A stretch of DNA of 64,000 bases from Diphasiastrum complanatum. Its lineage: Eukaryota > Streptophyta > Lycopodiopsida > Lycopodiales > Lycopodiaceae. The DNA lies in NCBI GenBank assembly GCA_029204225.1, contig CM055111.1:26046761-26110760 (forward strand). Direction: 5' to 3'. Shown here one piece after another: positions 1 through 11,297 of this stretch. The position numbers were made by a program, and so were the translations under genes. The notes under the pieces are model-generated. The model was given only the letters and a program-made list of their open reading frames with translations. It did not search any database and was not told the DNA's origin. The stretch's first letter is position 1. Each line of letters starts with the position of its first letter.

Positions 1-1315
1 GGTTCTTGGAAAGGCATGGATCCGCGCTTGCCTACATAAAACCAAGAACTTATTGGTTTTGTTATCGTGTGTCTTGGCAAAACTTCAAAAATTCAGCACC
101 TTATCAGGATAGCCCTGCATAACTAAGTGGCTCTTGCTTGTCCTTTTCAGTCTTTCTTCTATGAAGAGATTTCTCGTAGCCAACCTTCCTTCCGATGGCT
201 TCAAACAAGATGAATCTTGTCTTTGCGCCCAACGGAATAGGACCCACAGGTACGGCTTCATTCCAAGTATGAACTTATTTTCATACCACTTCTTGATCAT
301 CTGCACCTACTAACTGGAAGTAAATGTGGCTCGGAAATAAAGCCTTGCCATCATTAGATGCGCATCTTCTGTTTGCAAGGGTTGATTAACGTCCAACCTT
401 ATGGGTGGTAGCCCTATATCCCAGTAGCACTATATATAAGAAAAAGTTTGCACTTTCTTGGATTACTGTATCCGCACTTCCCCTATAAGCATATACAAAC
501 TTGAGTAGCGCATCTTGATACTTTACAAAAGTTGAGTTTGAATCAATTTCTAGAATTATAGGTCAATTGACTTGTCGCTCGGCTGATCACGTTTTCTTCC
601 AGGGGTCTCTTCTCTTGATTGGCACATAGTAAGGGTCGACCATTTTCCATCTTGGTGCCCTCAAGTACTCTTGTAGCTACTCGTTGTTATTCACCAGCAT
701 CATGATCTTCCAGGAGGGTTGTGGGTGCTGAGTTTGGGATATTATTCAGCAGTTGCTTTCTTTGTCCTTCCTCATTCTCTTTTCTTGTAAGTCTTTTGGA
801 ATTCATCAGACTCTTTTCGATTATCGTATCATCTTTTGATCTTTTCTATGGATTTCTCGAACAACTTTCTTGAGGGCCTTGCCAAATAATCATCCAATGT
901 TGCGGCACTTTTTGTGTTAGGAACCCTTGGTGTTGAACCCTCGAACCTTGATCCAGTGAAGGTATCGCTCTTACTCTTTGGAGGAGATGAAGAAAGTCCC
1001 ATTGAAGGCTACACCGTCTCATCAAGTGGATCTTGATCAAAAGAATTAATATCGGGTGGTGATGGAGGTGAGAATGGTTTATGAGTAAAGGGTGGTGAGT
1101 TAGTTATGAGATTATACTAAGTTGTTGGCGAAACGATTTAAAAAAAAAAAATGGTCATTAGATCTTAGAGAAGATGTGGTGGGTATGGTGTTAGAAGTGG
1201 ATGTGGAAGTGGTTGAATAATTAAATGGAACCAATGAAGGTTGGTAAGATGAAAATGATTCAGAAAACACTTCGGCTTTCTCACTTGTCAAGAAATACAC
1301 GGAGTTTTACCTTAG
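1..1315 (-). pseudogene. Degraded retroelement fragment related to the 40-43 kb extra-ORF region
   Basis: No intact gene. Minus-strand open stretches lie at 306-85 (73 codons) and 1040-846. At DNA level the part around 310-450 resembles 40160-40255: both share an 'aaagccttgcca' block followed, at similar spacing, by a 'g(g/c)ggtag...tatcccag' block. The region at 40 kb is the end of the extra coding region of a gypsy element, on the same strand. I infer that this is a diverged second copy, cut by the window edge. The piece at 1030-840 reads as a Ser/Pro/Lys-rich peptide in one frame. A poly-A tract lies at 1140-1150. The function of the encoded protein is unknown. Confidence 0.35.
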
Positions 1316-1319
1316 TGCC

Positions 1320-1818
1320 GCAGTTTAATATCATCAAGTATTGCAAGTTAGCTCTCTATCAAGCTTTCAAGCTTGAACTCTCTTGAGCATTCTAGCTCAT
1401 TTTTAGAGTTATATTTTAGAGGTGTTATTGCGCTATTAATAGCTTATCAGCATAGCTGCTTCTTATCAGACTTATCCTCACTTACTTAGAGACAACTTAG
1501 AGTGCACGATTTCTATCCGCTAATGTTTTGTGCTCATTAGCATCTGATTTTGTTTTTACTGAATCAATATTTATCTTTTATTCCGTTCAGTGTATGTCAG
1601 AATGCATGCATCTCTATATTTTCTTTGTAACTCATAAAATTGTCTGAGAATTCAATACTTCATGTTTGGCTACGTAATCACTTAGTATCTAGCGATTTCA
1701 AATTTAGTTGCTAAAGATTGAACGTGATTCCCATCACTATTGCTTTGTTCAATTTTTGATAGACGTAGTCATGCATTGGAAGTAGGTTCCGCTATGATTA
1801 TCTAACCTATTTCTGACA
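1320..1818 (+). repeat. Copia 5' LTR, 3' portion (U5 end)
   Basis: The right end is placed at 1818 because the primer binding site follows directly. The final 170 bp match the end of the LTR at 34250-35421: 'tttggctacgtaatca', 'gattcccatcact' and 'cgtagtcatgc' occur in the same order. The left boundary was not found; 1320 is nominal. Confidence 0.6.
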
Positions 1819-1830
1819 TGGTATCAAAGC
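1819..1830 (+). other. Primer binding site (tRNA-iMet type)
   Basis: TGGTATCAAAGC follows the LTR dinucleotide CA. It differs by one base from TGGTATCAGAGC, the usual copia PBS complementary to the 3' end of initiator tRNA-Met. Confidence 0.85.
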
Positions 1831-2014
1831 TATTTCACTACTTCTTTATCTGATTCCTTCATGATATCAAAGCGAAAGCTCTAATACTTGATATCTTTCG
1901 CAATATCAAATTGATATCAAACTCTTCAATCTTTTAGTATCAGAGAATTGGCTTCCTATTGTTGGGACTACTACATGTTAGCATCATTGATACAATCGAC
2001 AAACTAAGTTCCAA

Positions 2015-2632
2015 ATGGATTCTCAAAGTAAAGTCGGTCTTATCGTAGACAAGCTGAATGGATTCAATTATCATTTGTGGAAATTTAAGTTGAAGACCTT
2101 GCTAATCGCCAGCGAATTATAAGATGTTGTTACAAGTATAGAAGTAAAACCCGAAGATGTCGTCCTCAAAGTGAAAATCGAAGGACGGTAAAGCTTTCAC
2201 GCTTATTATTCTCAATATATCAGATACACAGATTGGACACCTAGCTAAAGCTAAAACGTCAAAAGGCGTTTGGGACATCCTGAACTCACTATATGACATG
2301 AGGGACATAACTACCAAGTTATATCTACGAAGGAAATTCTTCACATTTAAGATGTCTGTTGGCGATTCTCTTCAGAATCGCATTAATTATTTTAACATCT
2401 CTTACAAAAGATGGCTGTTGTCAAATCAATCATAGACGATCAAGATGCAATTATGACATTGCTTTCAAGCTTGCCCTCTACATATGAGAACTGAGTGATG
2501 ATCATATCGACACACTTAGACTTAGCTCTTACTAGAGTTATCACTATGTTGCTGCAAGAAGATAATAGAAGAAGTCAAGACACTTCGTCGACTTCCTCCT
2601 CTCAGACTTTATATGTCAACACAAAGCACTGA
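2015..2632 (+). pseudogene. Copia gag remnant
   Basis: The reading starts at ATG 2015 with MDSQSK, then a DKLNGFNYHLWKFK segment typical of the copia Gag N-terminus (substrate 'Y..W'). A TAA stop falls after about 35 codons, and frameshifts follow. The later parts still match the gag at 35579-36139 (a 'KGVWDIL' equivalent, 'DDQDA', 'LLQED'). No zinc knuckle remains, because the sequence jumps to integrase near 2633. Gag would have formed the virus-like particle around the element RNA. Confidence 0.8.
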
Positions 2633-2635
2633 GGT

Positions 2636-4472
2636 CAAATAACGAGGGAGAATATATCTCCAATGAATTCAAGGAGTACTGCCTCAACAACAGCATTGAG
2701 CAACAATATTACCTCCTATTCACCTCAGTCAAATGGTCTTGATGAGAGAAAGAATAGGACCTTAGTCGAATCAAGAAAATACATGTTATCACATGCGACA
2801 CTTCCGAAGTCCGTATGGGCTGAAGCTATTTCAACAACAACTTATATTCAGAACAGATGTCTTACTAAAGGCCTCTTAGACAAAACACCATTCAAAGTTT
2901 GGACAAGTACCAAACCTTCTTTATCAAACTTACGAGTTTTTGGACGTACTGCCTTTGCAAAGATACCTCGTGATCTCAGAAAGAAGCTCGACTTCCAGAG
3001 TATCAAATGTGTTTTCATCAGCTACACTACTTTAGATCAAGCCTACAAGTTGTTTGATCCCATCGAGTCGAAGATATTCACTAGCCGGGATGTTATCTTC
3101 ATAGAAGATTAGTTTCAAGACCTCAAAGAAAAGGACAATTTCCATGTAGCCGACCTGCCAGATTCTTTTGACGCTTTGAACTCTCCAGTTCCACAGGTGA
3201 CTATTCCCATTGAAGGTCCAAGCTCTTCTACTTATGATGAACAATGAATCAATGGCGGGTCAGAAGAAGGTGATGTTGCATTTCAACAATTACAATATGA
3301 TGGAAATGATCAACTTCCTCTATTACTTAGAAGATCTTCAAGAACCAATAGACCACCCAACCGGTATATCGATGAGTTTGTAGCCTACCTTGTTCAAGAA
3401 TCGACGTCTGTCCAAGAGGCACTCAATCACTCTAATCTCTGGAAAGAAGCTATGGATAAAGAGTATTCATCTCTTATCAAGAACCAGAGATGGACGATTG
3501 TTGAATTACCTGCAAGTAGAAACGTGGTTGATTGCAAATGGATTTTCAAAGTCAAGTTCAACGCAGATGGAAGTATCAATAGAAGAAAGGCACGACTTGT
3601 TGCCAGAGGATTTCTTAGGTATACAACGTCGATTACATTGAAACTTTCAGTCCAATAGTCAAACATTCTTTTATTCGACTTTTGCTATCATTTGCCGCTA
3701 CAGCAGATTTGGAAATACATCAAATGGATGTACATACAACATATCTCAATGGAGTTATCAAAGAAGACATTTACATGGTGCAACCCGAAGGTTATATTAT
3801 CGAGGGCAAACACAATCATGTGTGCAAACTCCTTAAGGCACTTTATGGCTTGAAGCAATCTGCTCGAGCATGGTTTCAAAGGATCGATACTTTTTTTTAT
3901 TGATCATGCGTACGCATCTAGCTCTTCAGATTCAAATGTTTACTTCAAAGCAGTGCAGCAGTCTTTTATCATTATCACTTTATATGTGGATGATACATTG
4001 CTTTTCAGCAATAGTACCAATCTGATAAAAGAAGCTAAGACAATGTTATCTTTCGAATTTGACATGACTGATCTGGGTGAAGCTCATTTCTGCCTTGGTA
4101 AACAAATCCATAGAGACAGAAAATAGAAGTTGATCTACATCACACAATAGAGGTACATCTACAACATTTTAGTTAGATATAATATGATCAATTGCAAAGT
4201 AGCTCTCTCACCCCGCTCCAACGACATTATTTTGTGATAATCAAAGTGCCGCTTTATCAGCCAATCCTAGATTTCATTCCATGAGTAAGCACATTAAACT
4301 AAATTATCATTTCATCAGAAGCAAAGTTTTCAACGAAGAGGTCAGATTGCAGTATTGTAGAACGCAAGATATGACAGTTGATATTTTTACCAAAGCATTA
4401 AGTTTGGATACACACATAAGATTCTGTGTAGAACTAAGTTTGAAGGTCAAGGCATTCAAGGATTCAGATTAA
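2636..4472 (+). pseudogene. Copia integrase-RT-RNase H remnant
   Basis: The reading starts inside the integrase core (EGEYISNEFKEYC), shifts frame near 2710, and continues with PQSNGLDERKNRT (catalytic Glu region) and the integrase C-terminus 'FTSRDVIF'. A TAG at 3110 and a TGA at 3245 break it. The RT part shows NVVDCKWIFKVKFN, then a frameshift near 3620, HQMDVHTTYLNG, ALYGLKQSARAWFQ and, after another shift, LYVDDTLLFSN with an intact YVDD. RNase H is broken near 4100-4240 and ends with 'DIFTKAL'. Several disruptions in every domain exclude a working Pol. Confidence 0.9.
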
Positions 4473-4479
4473 GGGGGAG
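4470..4479 (+). other. Polypurine tract of the 1.3-4.6 kb copia element
   Basis: TAAGGGGGAG lies immediately before TGTTGAATTATT, which starts the 3' LTR. It follows the end of the RNase H frame, as expected for plus-strand DNA priming. Confidence 0.8.
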
Positions 4480-4660
4480 TGTTGAATTATTCTCCTTCTT
4501 ACCAATCGACTAATCGGTTTTAGGATGATCAACGTGAAGGCCCATCCTTTAGCTTCCATTGGGAGATTGCAGCATCGTCTGCTTCGGGTCTTGCTTCTGC
4601 ACCTGTGACAACATCATAAAATTCCTTAGCCATTAGCACAATTTTCATCTTAAATTTTCA
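4480..4660 (+). repeat. Copia 3' LTR, start only
   Basis: The LTR begins TGTTGAATTATTCTCC directly after the PPT. Its extent is not clear: no matching 5' LTR start was found upstream, so I could not measure it. The right boundary is nominal. Confidence 0.5.
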
Positions 4661-5640
4661 CAGATGGTAGTTGGATCCATCAAGCTTGTCCACAATGGGA
4701 GTGACTTTCCCTTAGGAATCCATGTGGAATTTAGTCTAGGTGATAGTGATAACCTGTTAGCCGATATTTTCGCACGGCAAATCGGGCTAATATTAAAGTT
4801 TAAATTCACAAAATTGAAAAAACTAGCATGTAAAACCCGGCTAAAATTGACTTTTAAAAAAAAAATCGTCAAGAATATTTTGTGGTCATTTTTTGTAAAG
4901 ACCGAGCCAAAAGTGCTGGTTCACCTAGAATTGGGTCCCAGCCCACTGTACATGAGGCTAGAGAAAAGTTTGAGGCTGTAGAAATGGCTTGTAACAATGT
5001 TTTGCAGCTTTTTGGCCAGTTGTGAAAATAGTCGGCATAGCTGTGCTGAAATTCCACCATGTACAGAGTTGGTTTTACGAAGTCAACTTTAGGGAAAGAG
5101 CCGTCAAAGAAAAAAATTAGCGAGCAAAAACAAGGCCATGAACTATGGACAATATTGAAAAATTACAAAAACCCTAATGGCAAAAATTGGACAGTTTTTG
5201 GAAAAAAAGCAAAATACGCAAATCAAGCTGGTAACCCTGAGAAACCAAAAGCCAAAAGCCGGGCCATACATGCTACAAGAAAAATTAAAGAGAAATCAAA
5301 TGAGAGGCCAAGGAAAATGGAGGACCAAGGAAATGGAGGGCACCTAACAAGGGATAGAGGTTGACAGAAGTCTTCACCCACCTTTTGGATAGGAAATGCA
5401 AGAAGACCTTGGAGGCTAGAAAAGTTTGAGAGATATCTCCTATAGCTTTTGTCAAAAATGACATCTTGGCTAGTATTGGAGGTATCCAATAAAGGGCTTT
5501 AAATGGCACCAACCCCTATACTCCCATGGAGGCCACTTGATGTACTTACCAATGGGGGGGGTGGACAAATGGACAAAAGGGCTTGAAGGACATGAAAATT
5601 GAAAAGGCTTCATTTTGAAGGGGGACCCTTGAGATTTACT
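4661..5640. other. Intergenic, no gene seen
   Basis: Only short open stretches without recognisable motifs occur. A run of eight G lies at about 5554. I see no domain, repeat boundary or RNA gene. Confidence 0.6.
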
Positions 5641-6480
5641 ATAAAAGGAGGGCCACTCTTTGTGTTGAGAGATAGTGGAAAGTTGGAATTCATGTGGAAG
5701 TTATGTTGCGAGCCATTTTGAGTTAGAAGCACAGTTTAATGTTGAGAGAGTTCCATGTTGAGAGGTAATTATGTTTGGTGAGTTAGTTGGATAATAGTAA
5801 GATGATGTTGATAGTTGGATAGTTGATAGTTGGAAGTCATGTTGGTTGAGAGTATTTTAGAGTAGAGTATATGTTGAGAGTTAGTGGATGGTTGGAAAGC
5901 ATTTGGGTTGTTGATTGAGACTTGATAAGTTTGAGAGTGGGTTGTCATGTATTCTTGTATCTTGAAGTTTGGTGGAGTGTTGTCTTGTATTCCTAGTTTC
6001 TTGTTGCTCAATACTAGTGCTTTGTATGGGATGTGGGAGGTTAACTTCACTTTGTGTGTCTTGTAGTCTCATTGTTTCCCATGCTAGTATTGTCAATTGA
6101 GAAAGTAGTATGCTAAATATTGAGAGGTACTTGTTCAATGTTAATGGCTGGAGAGTGAGGTTACTTACCCCCATGGTTGATTAGTTGAAGGTCGCATGAC
6201 CCTCACTAGCATGCTTCCTGCATGTTTGTGGAATGTTAGTGGTTTTCATGAGGTGAATGTTTGAGGGTGAAGCATAAGTATGTTTGTTTGAACATTTGTA
6301 GTTTCTTACAATTGGTTGTTTGGTGGGTTGAGCATTGTGTGCATGAAGTTGTGGAAAAGGGGTTAGTTGCTTTGTGAGTACCTATTTTGAGAATGGTGAG
6401 AGTGATTTGAAGGATGATGACTTTTTCTATGATCACATAATCAACTGTTCGCATGTAGTGAGAGAGATCATAGTGAGAGA
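5641..6480 (+). other. C-depleted, G/T-rich stretch with GTTGAGAG-like motifs, TATA box at its left edge
   Basis: CTATAAAAGG at about 5640 resembles a TATA box. Downstream the plus strand is almost free of C: 5761-5880 has one C in 120 bases. Short motifs such as 'gttgagag' and 'gatagttgga' recur irregularly. A minus-strand open frame at 6050-5769 is probably a by-product of this composition. The stretch could be the transcribed part of an unidentified LTR, but I found no partner copy. Confidence 0.5.
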
Positions 6481-6616
6481 GGCTATTGAGGATTGAGCTA
6501 GAGAGGCATTTGGAATAAAGTTTCTATTTCGGAGTGGGCGACCTGCCCAGTCACCCTGCGTGCTATCTCGCTACTCCTACAACCCCTCGCTGCGCTGCCC
6601 TGCCCTGCCTCTGTCG

Positions 6617-6700
6617 GCGGCCCTGTGGAACATCTCTGTTTGCGGCCCTGTGGAACATCTACTGTATGCGGCCCTGTGGAATATTGTCAACCTACGGCCC
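6617..6700. repeat. 25-26 bp tandem repeat, about 3.3 copies
   Basis: The core 'gcggccctgtggaa' starts at 6617, 6642 and 6668, and a degenerate copy at 6694. It sits in a GC-rich island (6530-6790) that contrasts with its AT-rich surroundings. No gene was recognised. Confidence 0.75.
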
Positions 6701-7194
6701 ACTGTTGGGGATACGTAGAATGGTCTACCATCTGCTGTGTTCTAGCGACTGTAGCCAGCATCTGCCGTCGTTGGCCACCGTCCTTCTTGCTTGTGGATTC
6801 AATGTTTTGTTAGTTGTGCTTATTTTGAGCATAGTATGACAAATATAGTGTTTGCTACTGGAGTACACCAAAAGACAGGAGGGCAATACTCACAACTAAA
6901 TGACACTTATGAAGGAAATGGATCGCACCTGAAGAGACCGAATACATTGGAGATCAATCGCACCTCTATAGCCATCATTCAACCTGCTATCCATCGCATT
7001 CTAGAAGGCAAAGTAAGACAACAAAGGCAATACGACCTGGACTTTGAGACATTCATGACTAGAGTTTCTCCATAATCCGGCTACCTTGTTCATCACTAAG
7101 GTATTTTTCTTCCATATCGATACCACTTTATAGAACGTCATTTATATAAAACATGATTATTTTGGTCAATCGGTTTGTCTTGGTCGTTGGCGGG

Positions 7195-7306
7195 TGACCG
7201 AGGTATGTGTGTGTATGTACGTGTTTATGTATGTGTGTGTATTCGTGAGAGTGCGTATATTTGTGCATGCACGTGGGCATGTGTGTATATGTATGTATGT
7301 ATGTAT
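7195..7306. repeat. Imperfect TG/TATG microsatellite
   Basis: Alternating 'tgtgtgtatgta' units run into (TATG)n at 7290-7306. The minus-strand His/Thr/Tyr-rich frame across it is a repeat artefact. Confidence 0.75.
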
Positions 7307-7502
7307 GTAACTCATCGATTCTAGACGTCAGATGTAACTCGTCGGTTCTAGGCATCAGATGTAACTGGTTGGTTCTAGACATCGGATCCAGGTCTTCGGA
7401 TGCACTGTTGGATCTAGGTCGTTAGATGCAACTCATCAGATCTAGATGTCGATGCAACTCATTTGTTCTAGATGTCGGATGTAATTTGTCGGTTCCAAAT
7501 GG
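7307..7502. repeat. 27-bp minisatellite, about seven degenerate copies
   Basis: Units begin 'g(t/c)aactc(g/a)tc', continue 'ggttctag' and end in 'atc(a/g)gat', with a 27-bp period over most of the array. One unit is shortened near 7383-7397. The array lies just upstream of the copia remnant at 7.5 kb. Confidence 0.75.
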
Positions 7503-7513
7503 TGAATTAACCT

Positions 7514-8454
7514 TAAGGATGTACTGTATGTACCCAAACTAACAAAGAATTTATTGTCAATCAACAAGATTATCGATCAGGGCTATAGAGCTTTGTTCAA
7601 TTCAAAACAATGTACCATTTTGGATAAGAACTGTAATGAAGTCCTCTCTGCACACAGAGAAGAGAATTTATATATCTTGAGTCATGAATATGCACTTACT
7701 ACTTCTATGAGTAATTCTGATGCTCATATTTGGCATCAAAGATTAGGTCATTTAAGCATGAGGTCGATCTTGTACATGCATCATAATAGCTTGGTCAATA
7801 ATATGAATATTACTGTTGTCTCTAGTAGACTGTCTGTGAAAATTGCTTACTAGGAAAACAACCTAGAACAAGATTTCCTAAAGGACAAGCCAAAAGGACG
7901 AAGTCTATTCTTGGATTAATCCATAGCGATCTATGAGGTCCTATGAGCATGCCCTCTTTGGGTCGCTATATTTCCTCACATTTATTGATGACTACTCCCG
8001 ATTTACCAACGTTATGTTCATTAAGAACAAGTCTGAGGCCTTTAACTATTCTAAGGAATACAAACAGTTTGTTGAGACTCAAACTGGTCAAAAGATCAAG
8101 ACACTGCGGTCTGATTCAGGGGGAGACTACATGGCTATTGAAATGGTAGACTACTTAGCTTCATGTGACATGCACCATCAATTCACTACAAGCTATACTC
8201 CACAACAAAATGGAGTAGTAGAACGAAAGAATAGAACAATATTGAAAGCATCACGATCCATGATGTCCAATGCTCAATTACTTAAGAAATTTTGGGCTGA
8301 AGCAATATCTACAACTTGCTATTTGCAAAACTATTTCAGCACAAAGGCAATAGTTGATTCCAAAACTCCATTTGAAGCCTACTATGGGTACAAACCAAGT
8401 CTGAAACACCTACGTGTGTTCGGATGTCTCTGCTATGCACAGATACCGTCTGAT
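7514..8454 (+). pseudogene. Copia GAG-pre-integrase and integrase core (left part of a split element)
   Basis: The frame starts with 'DVLYVPKLTKNLLS', the segment after the protease, then the GAG-pre-integrase zinc-binding region (IWHQRLGHLS), broken by a stop near 7850. The integrase core at 7933-8454 is uninterrupted and keeps the D,D,E set: FIDDYSRF, LRSDSGGDY and NGVVERKNRT. It ends at 'CYAQIPSD', after which the sequence is unrelated. The next expected copia segment (a 'FIGY' motif) appears at 14640, beyond the inner LTR element, so this is probably the left half of an interrupted copy. Confidence 0.85.
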
Positions 8455-8514
8455 TGTCATGTACTTTTAGTACATCAGTGCTTTTCAAGACAATATAATA
8501 TCCATTGTAAGCTT

Positions 8515-8990
8515 TGTAGGCCCAAAAGGAGCTATTAGCCTTAATAACAAGGCGGTTCTCTTTTTAGGCCCACCAAAGTAATTAATAAGGATAATAGGCC
8601 AACAAGGGTTCAATATAGTTTAGATAACTCTTAACAAGAGCTAACTATCCCTCAAGATAGTTATGTTTAGTTAAGTGAGAGCATTGTCTATAACTAGGCA
8701 AGAGATGTCAATTTGTGAATCTTTTGGCTCATTTGCAAGGGAGAGCTTTTTGCTTCCTCGTGAATGTTAGCCATAGGGATCTCCATTGCTAGGTCTCATG
8801 TGTCCTATCCGCATGAATCAATGCTCCATTTCCATTGAATGTACTCTTTCTTTCATTGCTAATGTAATTCCATTGTGATCTCATTGTTTCTAGGTTTCTA
8901 TGGATATGCTATCTTGATGGTATTGTACTTTTCTTGCTATTAGCTTACTATTATTGTAATTGCTATTAGTTTGGGATTTGACACATGAAA
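8515..8990 (+). repeat. 5' LTR of the gag-only element
   Basis: The LTR begins TGTAGGCCC. About 310 bp are shared with 14268-14640, including 'ttagccttaataacaaggcgg' cut short here to its clearest core, and 'ccctcaagata'. The right end lies just before the PBS at 8996; the exact last base is uncertain. Confidence 0.8.
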
Positions 8991-8995
8991 TTGCT

Positions 8996-9007
8996 TGGTA
9001 TCAGAGC
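8996..9007 (+). other. Primer binding site (tRNA-iMet type)
   Basis: TGGTATCAGAGC is an exact copy of the motif complementary to initiator tRNA-Met. It marks the start of the internal region of the gag-only element. Confidence 0.85.
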
Positions 9008-9983
9008 ATAGATCCTAAATTCATGATGATTCTATGTGAATTTCATTAGATTTGATACGTTTATTGCATTTGTAGCTTTCTTTTTGATATTTTTTAACTT
9101 TGAATTTTTCAGGTATGTTCAGACAAATTTTTAACATTCAATTTTGGTTTTCATTTCTAATTTGATTCAATAGGTTTGTAGAGATTTGCTTAGCTTTCAT
9201 TTGCACCAATTTGCAAGCAATTTGGGTAAGAGATGCAAAAGTTAATGTAATTCTCCCAAAAGCTATCAAAATAGGTGATTAGAAATTTTCTTTCACTTTG
9301 TTTGAATTTTTCAGATGCTGTTTGAGTTTTAATCTCAAGTTTCTTTAAATAAGATATTATAGCATTGTCTTGGCTTTGATATGATCCACATGGCAGGTCA
9401 TTTGGATTAGTATCCAAAAAGTTATGACAAATCTTGTTTCCTAGCTCTAGTTTTGCTAATGTTTTTCTCTCAAAAAAATTTCATCCCTGCTCTGTTGTGA
9501 ATTTGACCTATCAAATCACATTCAATCATTGATCTGATCCAATAGGCTGATGGAGCTTTTTGTTACTTTTTAGAGGTACTGAATTTTTGTGGGATCAATA
9601 TTAAGAAAGTTAAGATCAAATTAGTGGATATGGGTCACACTAGCCAGAATTTTGAAAATTTTCTTTTGGATTTTTCCAAGTGAGAGAAAAGCACTTCAAT
9701 TTCTCATTTGTGAAGTTTGGTTCCTTCGTAAAGTTTTTTCTAGTCCTTCATTCTGACGTTTCGCAGGTTTAAAACAAAACAAAAAAGATCTAACCCTACT
9801 CTCACAGAGCCCTAACCCTACCCTCACATATTAGGTCATGAAAAAAAAAGTGTGAAACACCTAAAAAACACCCTGCTCTAATTTTAAAACCCTAATTTCT
9901 AGGGTAAGTTTAAAAATAAAAAAACAAAAACAAAAACCAAAACCATATACCTAAGTCCCTAACCCGCTCCCCTCACACGACCC

Positions 9984-10004
9984 GCTGCTCGCTCACTCAC
10001 TCAC

Positions 10005-10038
<34 letters not shown>
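9984..10038. repeat. (CACT)n then (CT)n microsatellite
   Basis: Five 'cact' units run into about 16 CT dinucleotides. It lies in the leader of the gag-only element. Confidence 0.9.
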
Positions 10039-10040
<2 letters not shown>

Positions 10041-10396
10041 GGCCCCTCCTCTTCTTTTCTCTCTCTAACACTCCCTCCCTCTCTCACGCCACCCCCCCAC
10101 CCCCTCTCTGCCCGGGCCCGCCCCCTCGCGTTCTCACCCTCTCACGCACCCCCCCGGTCAGTGTTCAGGAAAGCCAACCTAGTTCAAGAATGGAACTGGC
10201 ATCTTTTCTCAAAAATCGGCATGGCAAAAATTGTACAGGATTTTTTATGTCATAAATCTTGGATTTTATAGGGGAAAACCGGGAAGTAAGAGCTTGTCAC
10301 TCAATAGAGGCCGAAGAACTTTTTCACATATCAGTTCCAACACTGCGGGCCTCGGCCGCCTTCTCTTCCCTCTATCTGCGTGCAACAATGCCCTCC

Positions 10397-10500
<104 letters not shown>

Positions 10501-11297
10501 GCTCGCGCCCTTGCCGCCCCTGCGAAGATTGTGTGGGAATATTCTTTGAAAATATTCTCTAGCATATTCCTTCTTTCTACTCCCCTTTGTGCCCATATTT
10601 TTTTTTCCCTGTTTTTAAATTTTTTTTTACGGTTTTCCAAAATCCTTCAAATGCACAACCGTTAAAAAAAGTTGCCGTAAATTTGCACCATATCAACAAC
10701 CGTTAAAAAAAGGTGCCATAAAATTTTTAAGATTTTCACGGTTCTTTTTATTATTCTATGAGCACTGAAATCTTTCATGGATTTCAAAGTGTTATCAATT
10801 CCAAATTTGTAAATTTTTTTTAATACCCCACCTAAATTGTATATAATCCATTTTACTAGCTTTTCTTTAAACTTCCGTAACTTCTTTGTTTGAGTTCGGA
10901 TTTCAGTGGAGTAAAAATGAAAAGTGATCAAAATGGCGAGCTTGATACTGAAAAGTTATTAACATTTTGTAATTATTACTTTCCATTTATTTGTTTTAAG
11001 AACCTCTTTCTTGAGTCAGATTTTACGTGTTTTCATTTGTTATTTTCGAAGCTCCATAATTTTTTCATTTGAGCTCGGAATTCGATAGTGTAAAAAGCAA
11101 AATTGCTCGTGGTGACAAATTGAGCACAACTGCTACTTTATTTTAATTTGTTACACTTTCCATTCACAAATACTTTATTCTTTGAGGACTCCGAATTTTT
11201 AAGTGGGTGGAGAAGAGCATTTTACCAGCCTGTAAAATACCATTCTGAATAAATTTCAGTCGGTGAATTCATAGCCCACAAGTCTCATTAGCCATTA

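Larger units (their letters stand above)
1320..4660 (+). mobile_element. Ty1/copia LTR retrotransposon, decayed and internally deleted
   Basis: The order LTR end, PBS, gag, integrase C-terminal half, RT, RNase H, PPT, LTR start is that of a Ty1/copia element on the plus strand. Much of gag, all of protease and the N-terminal half of integrase are missing at a junction near 2633. Every coding domain has stops or frameshifts, so the copy is inactive. Its gag and the end of its LTR closely resemble those of the truncated element at 34.3-36.4 kb, so the two belong to one lineage. The outer LTR boundaries are uncertain. Confidence 0.85.

Noticed and set aside
5769-6174. Minus-strand frames in the C-depleted stretch
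   Set aside because: Absence of C on the plus strand (no G on the minus) removes stop codons TAG and TGA, so long frames are expected by chance.
9784-9965. Interstitial telomere-like CCCTAA words
   Set aside because: Only scattered, imperfect copies; plant telomere repeats are CCCTAAA in long arrays.
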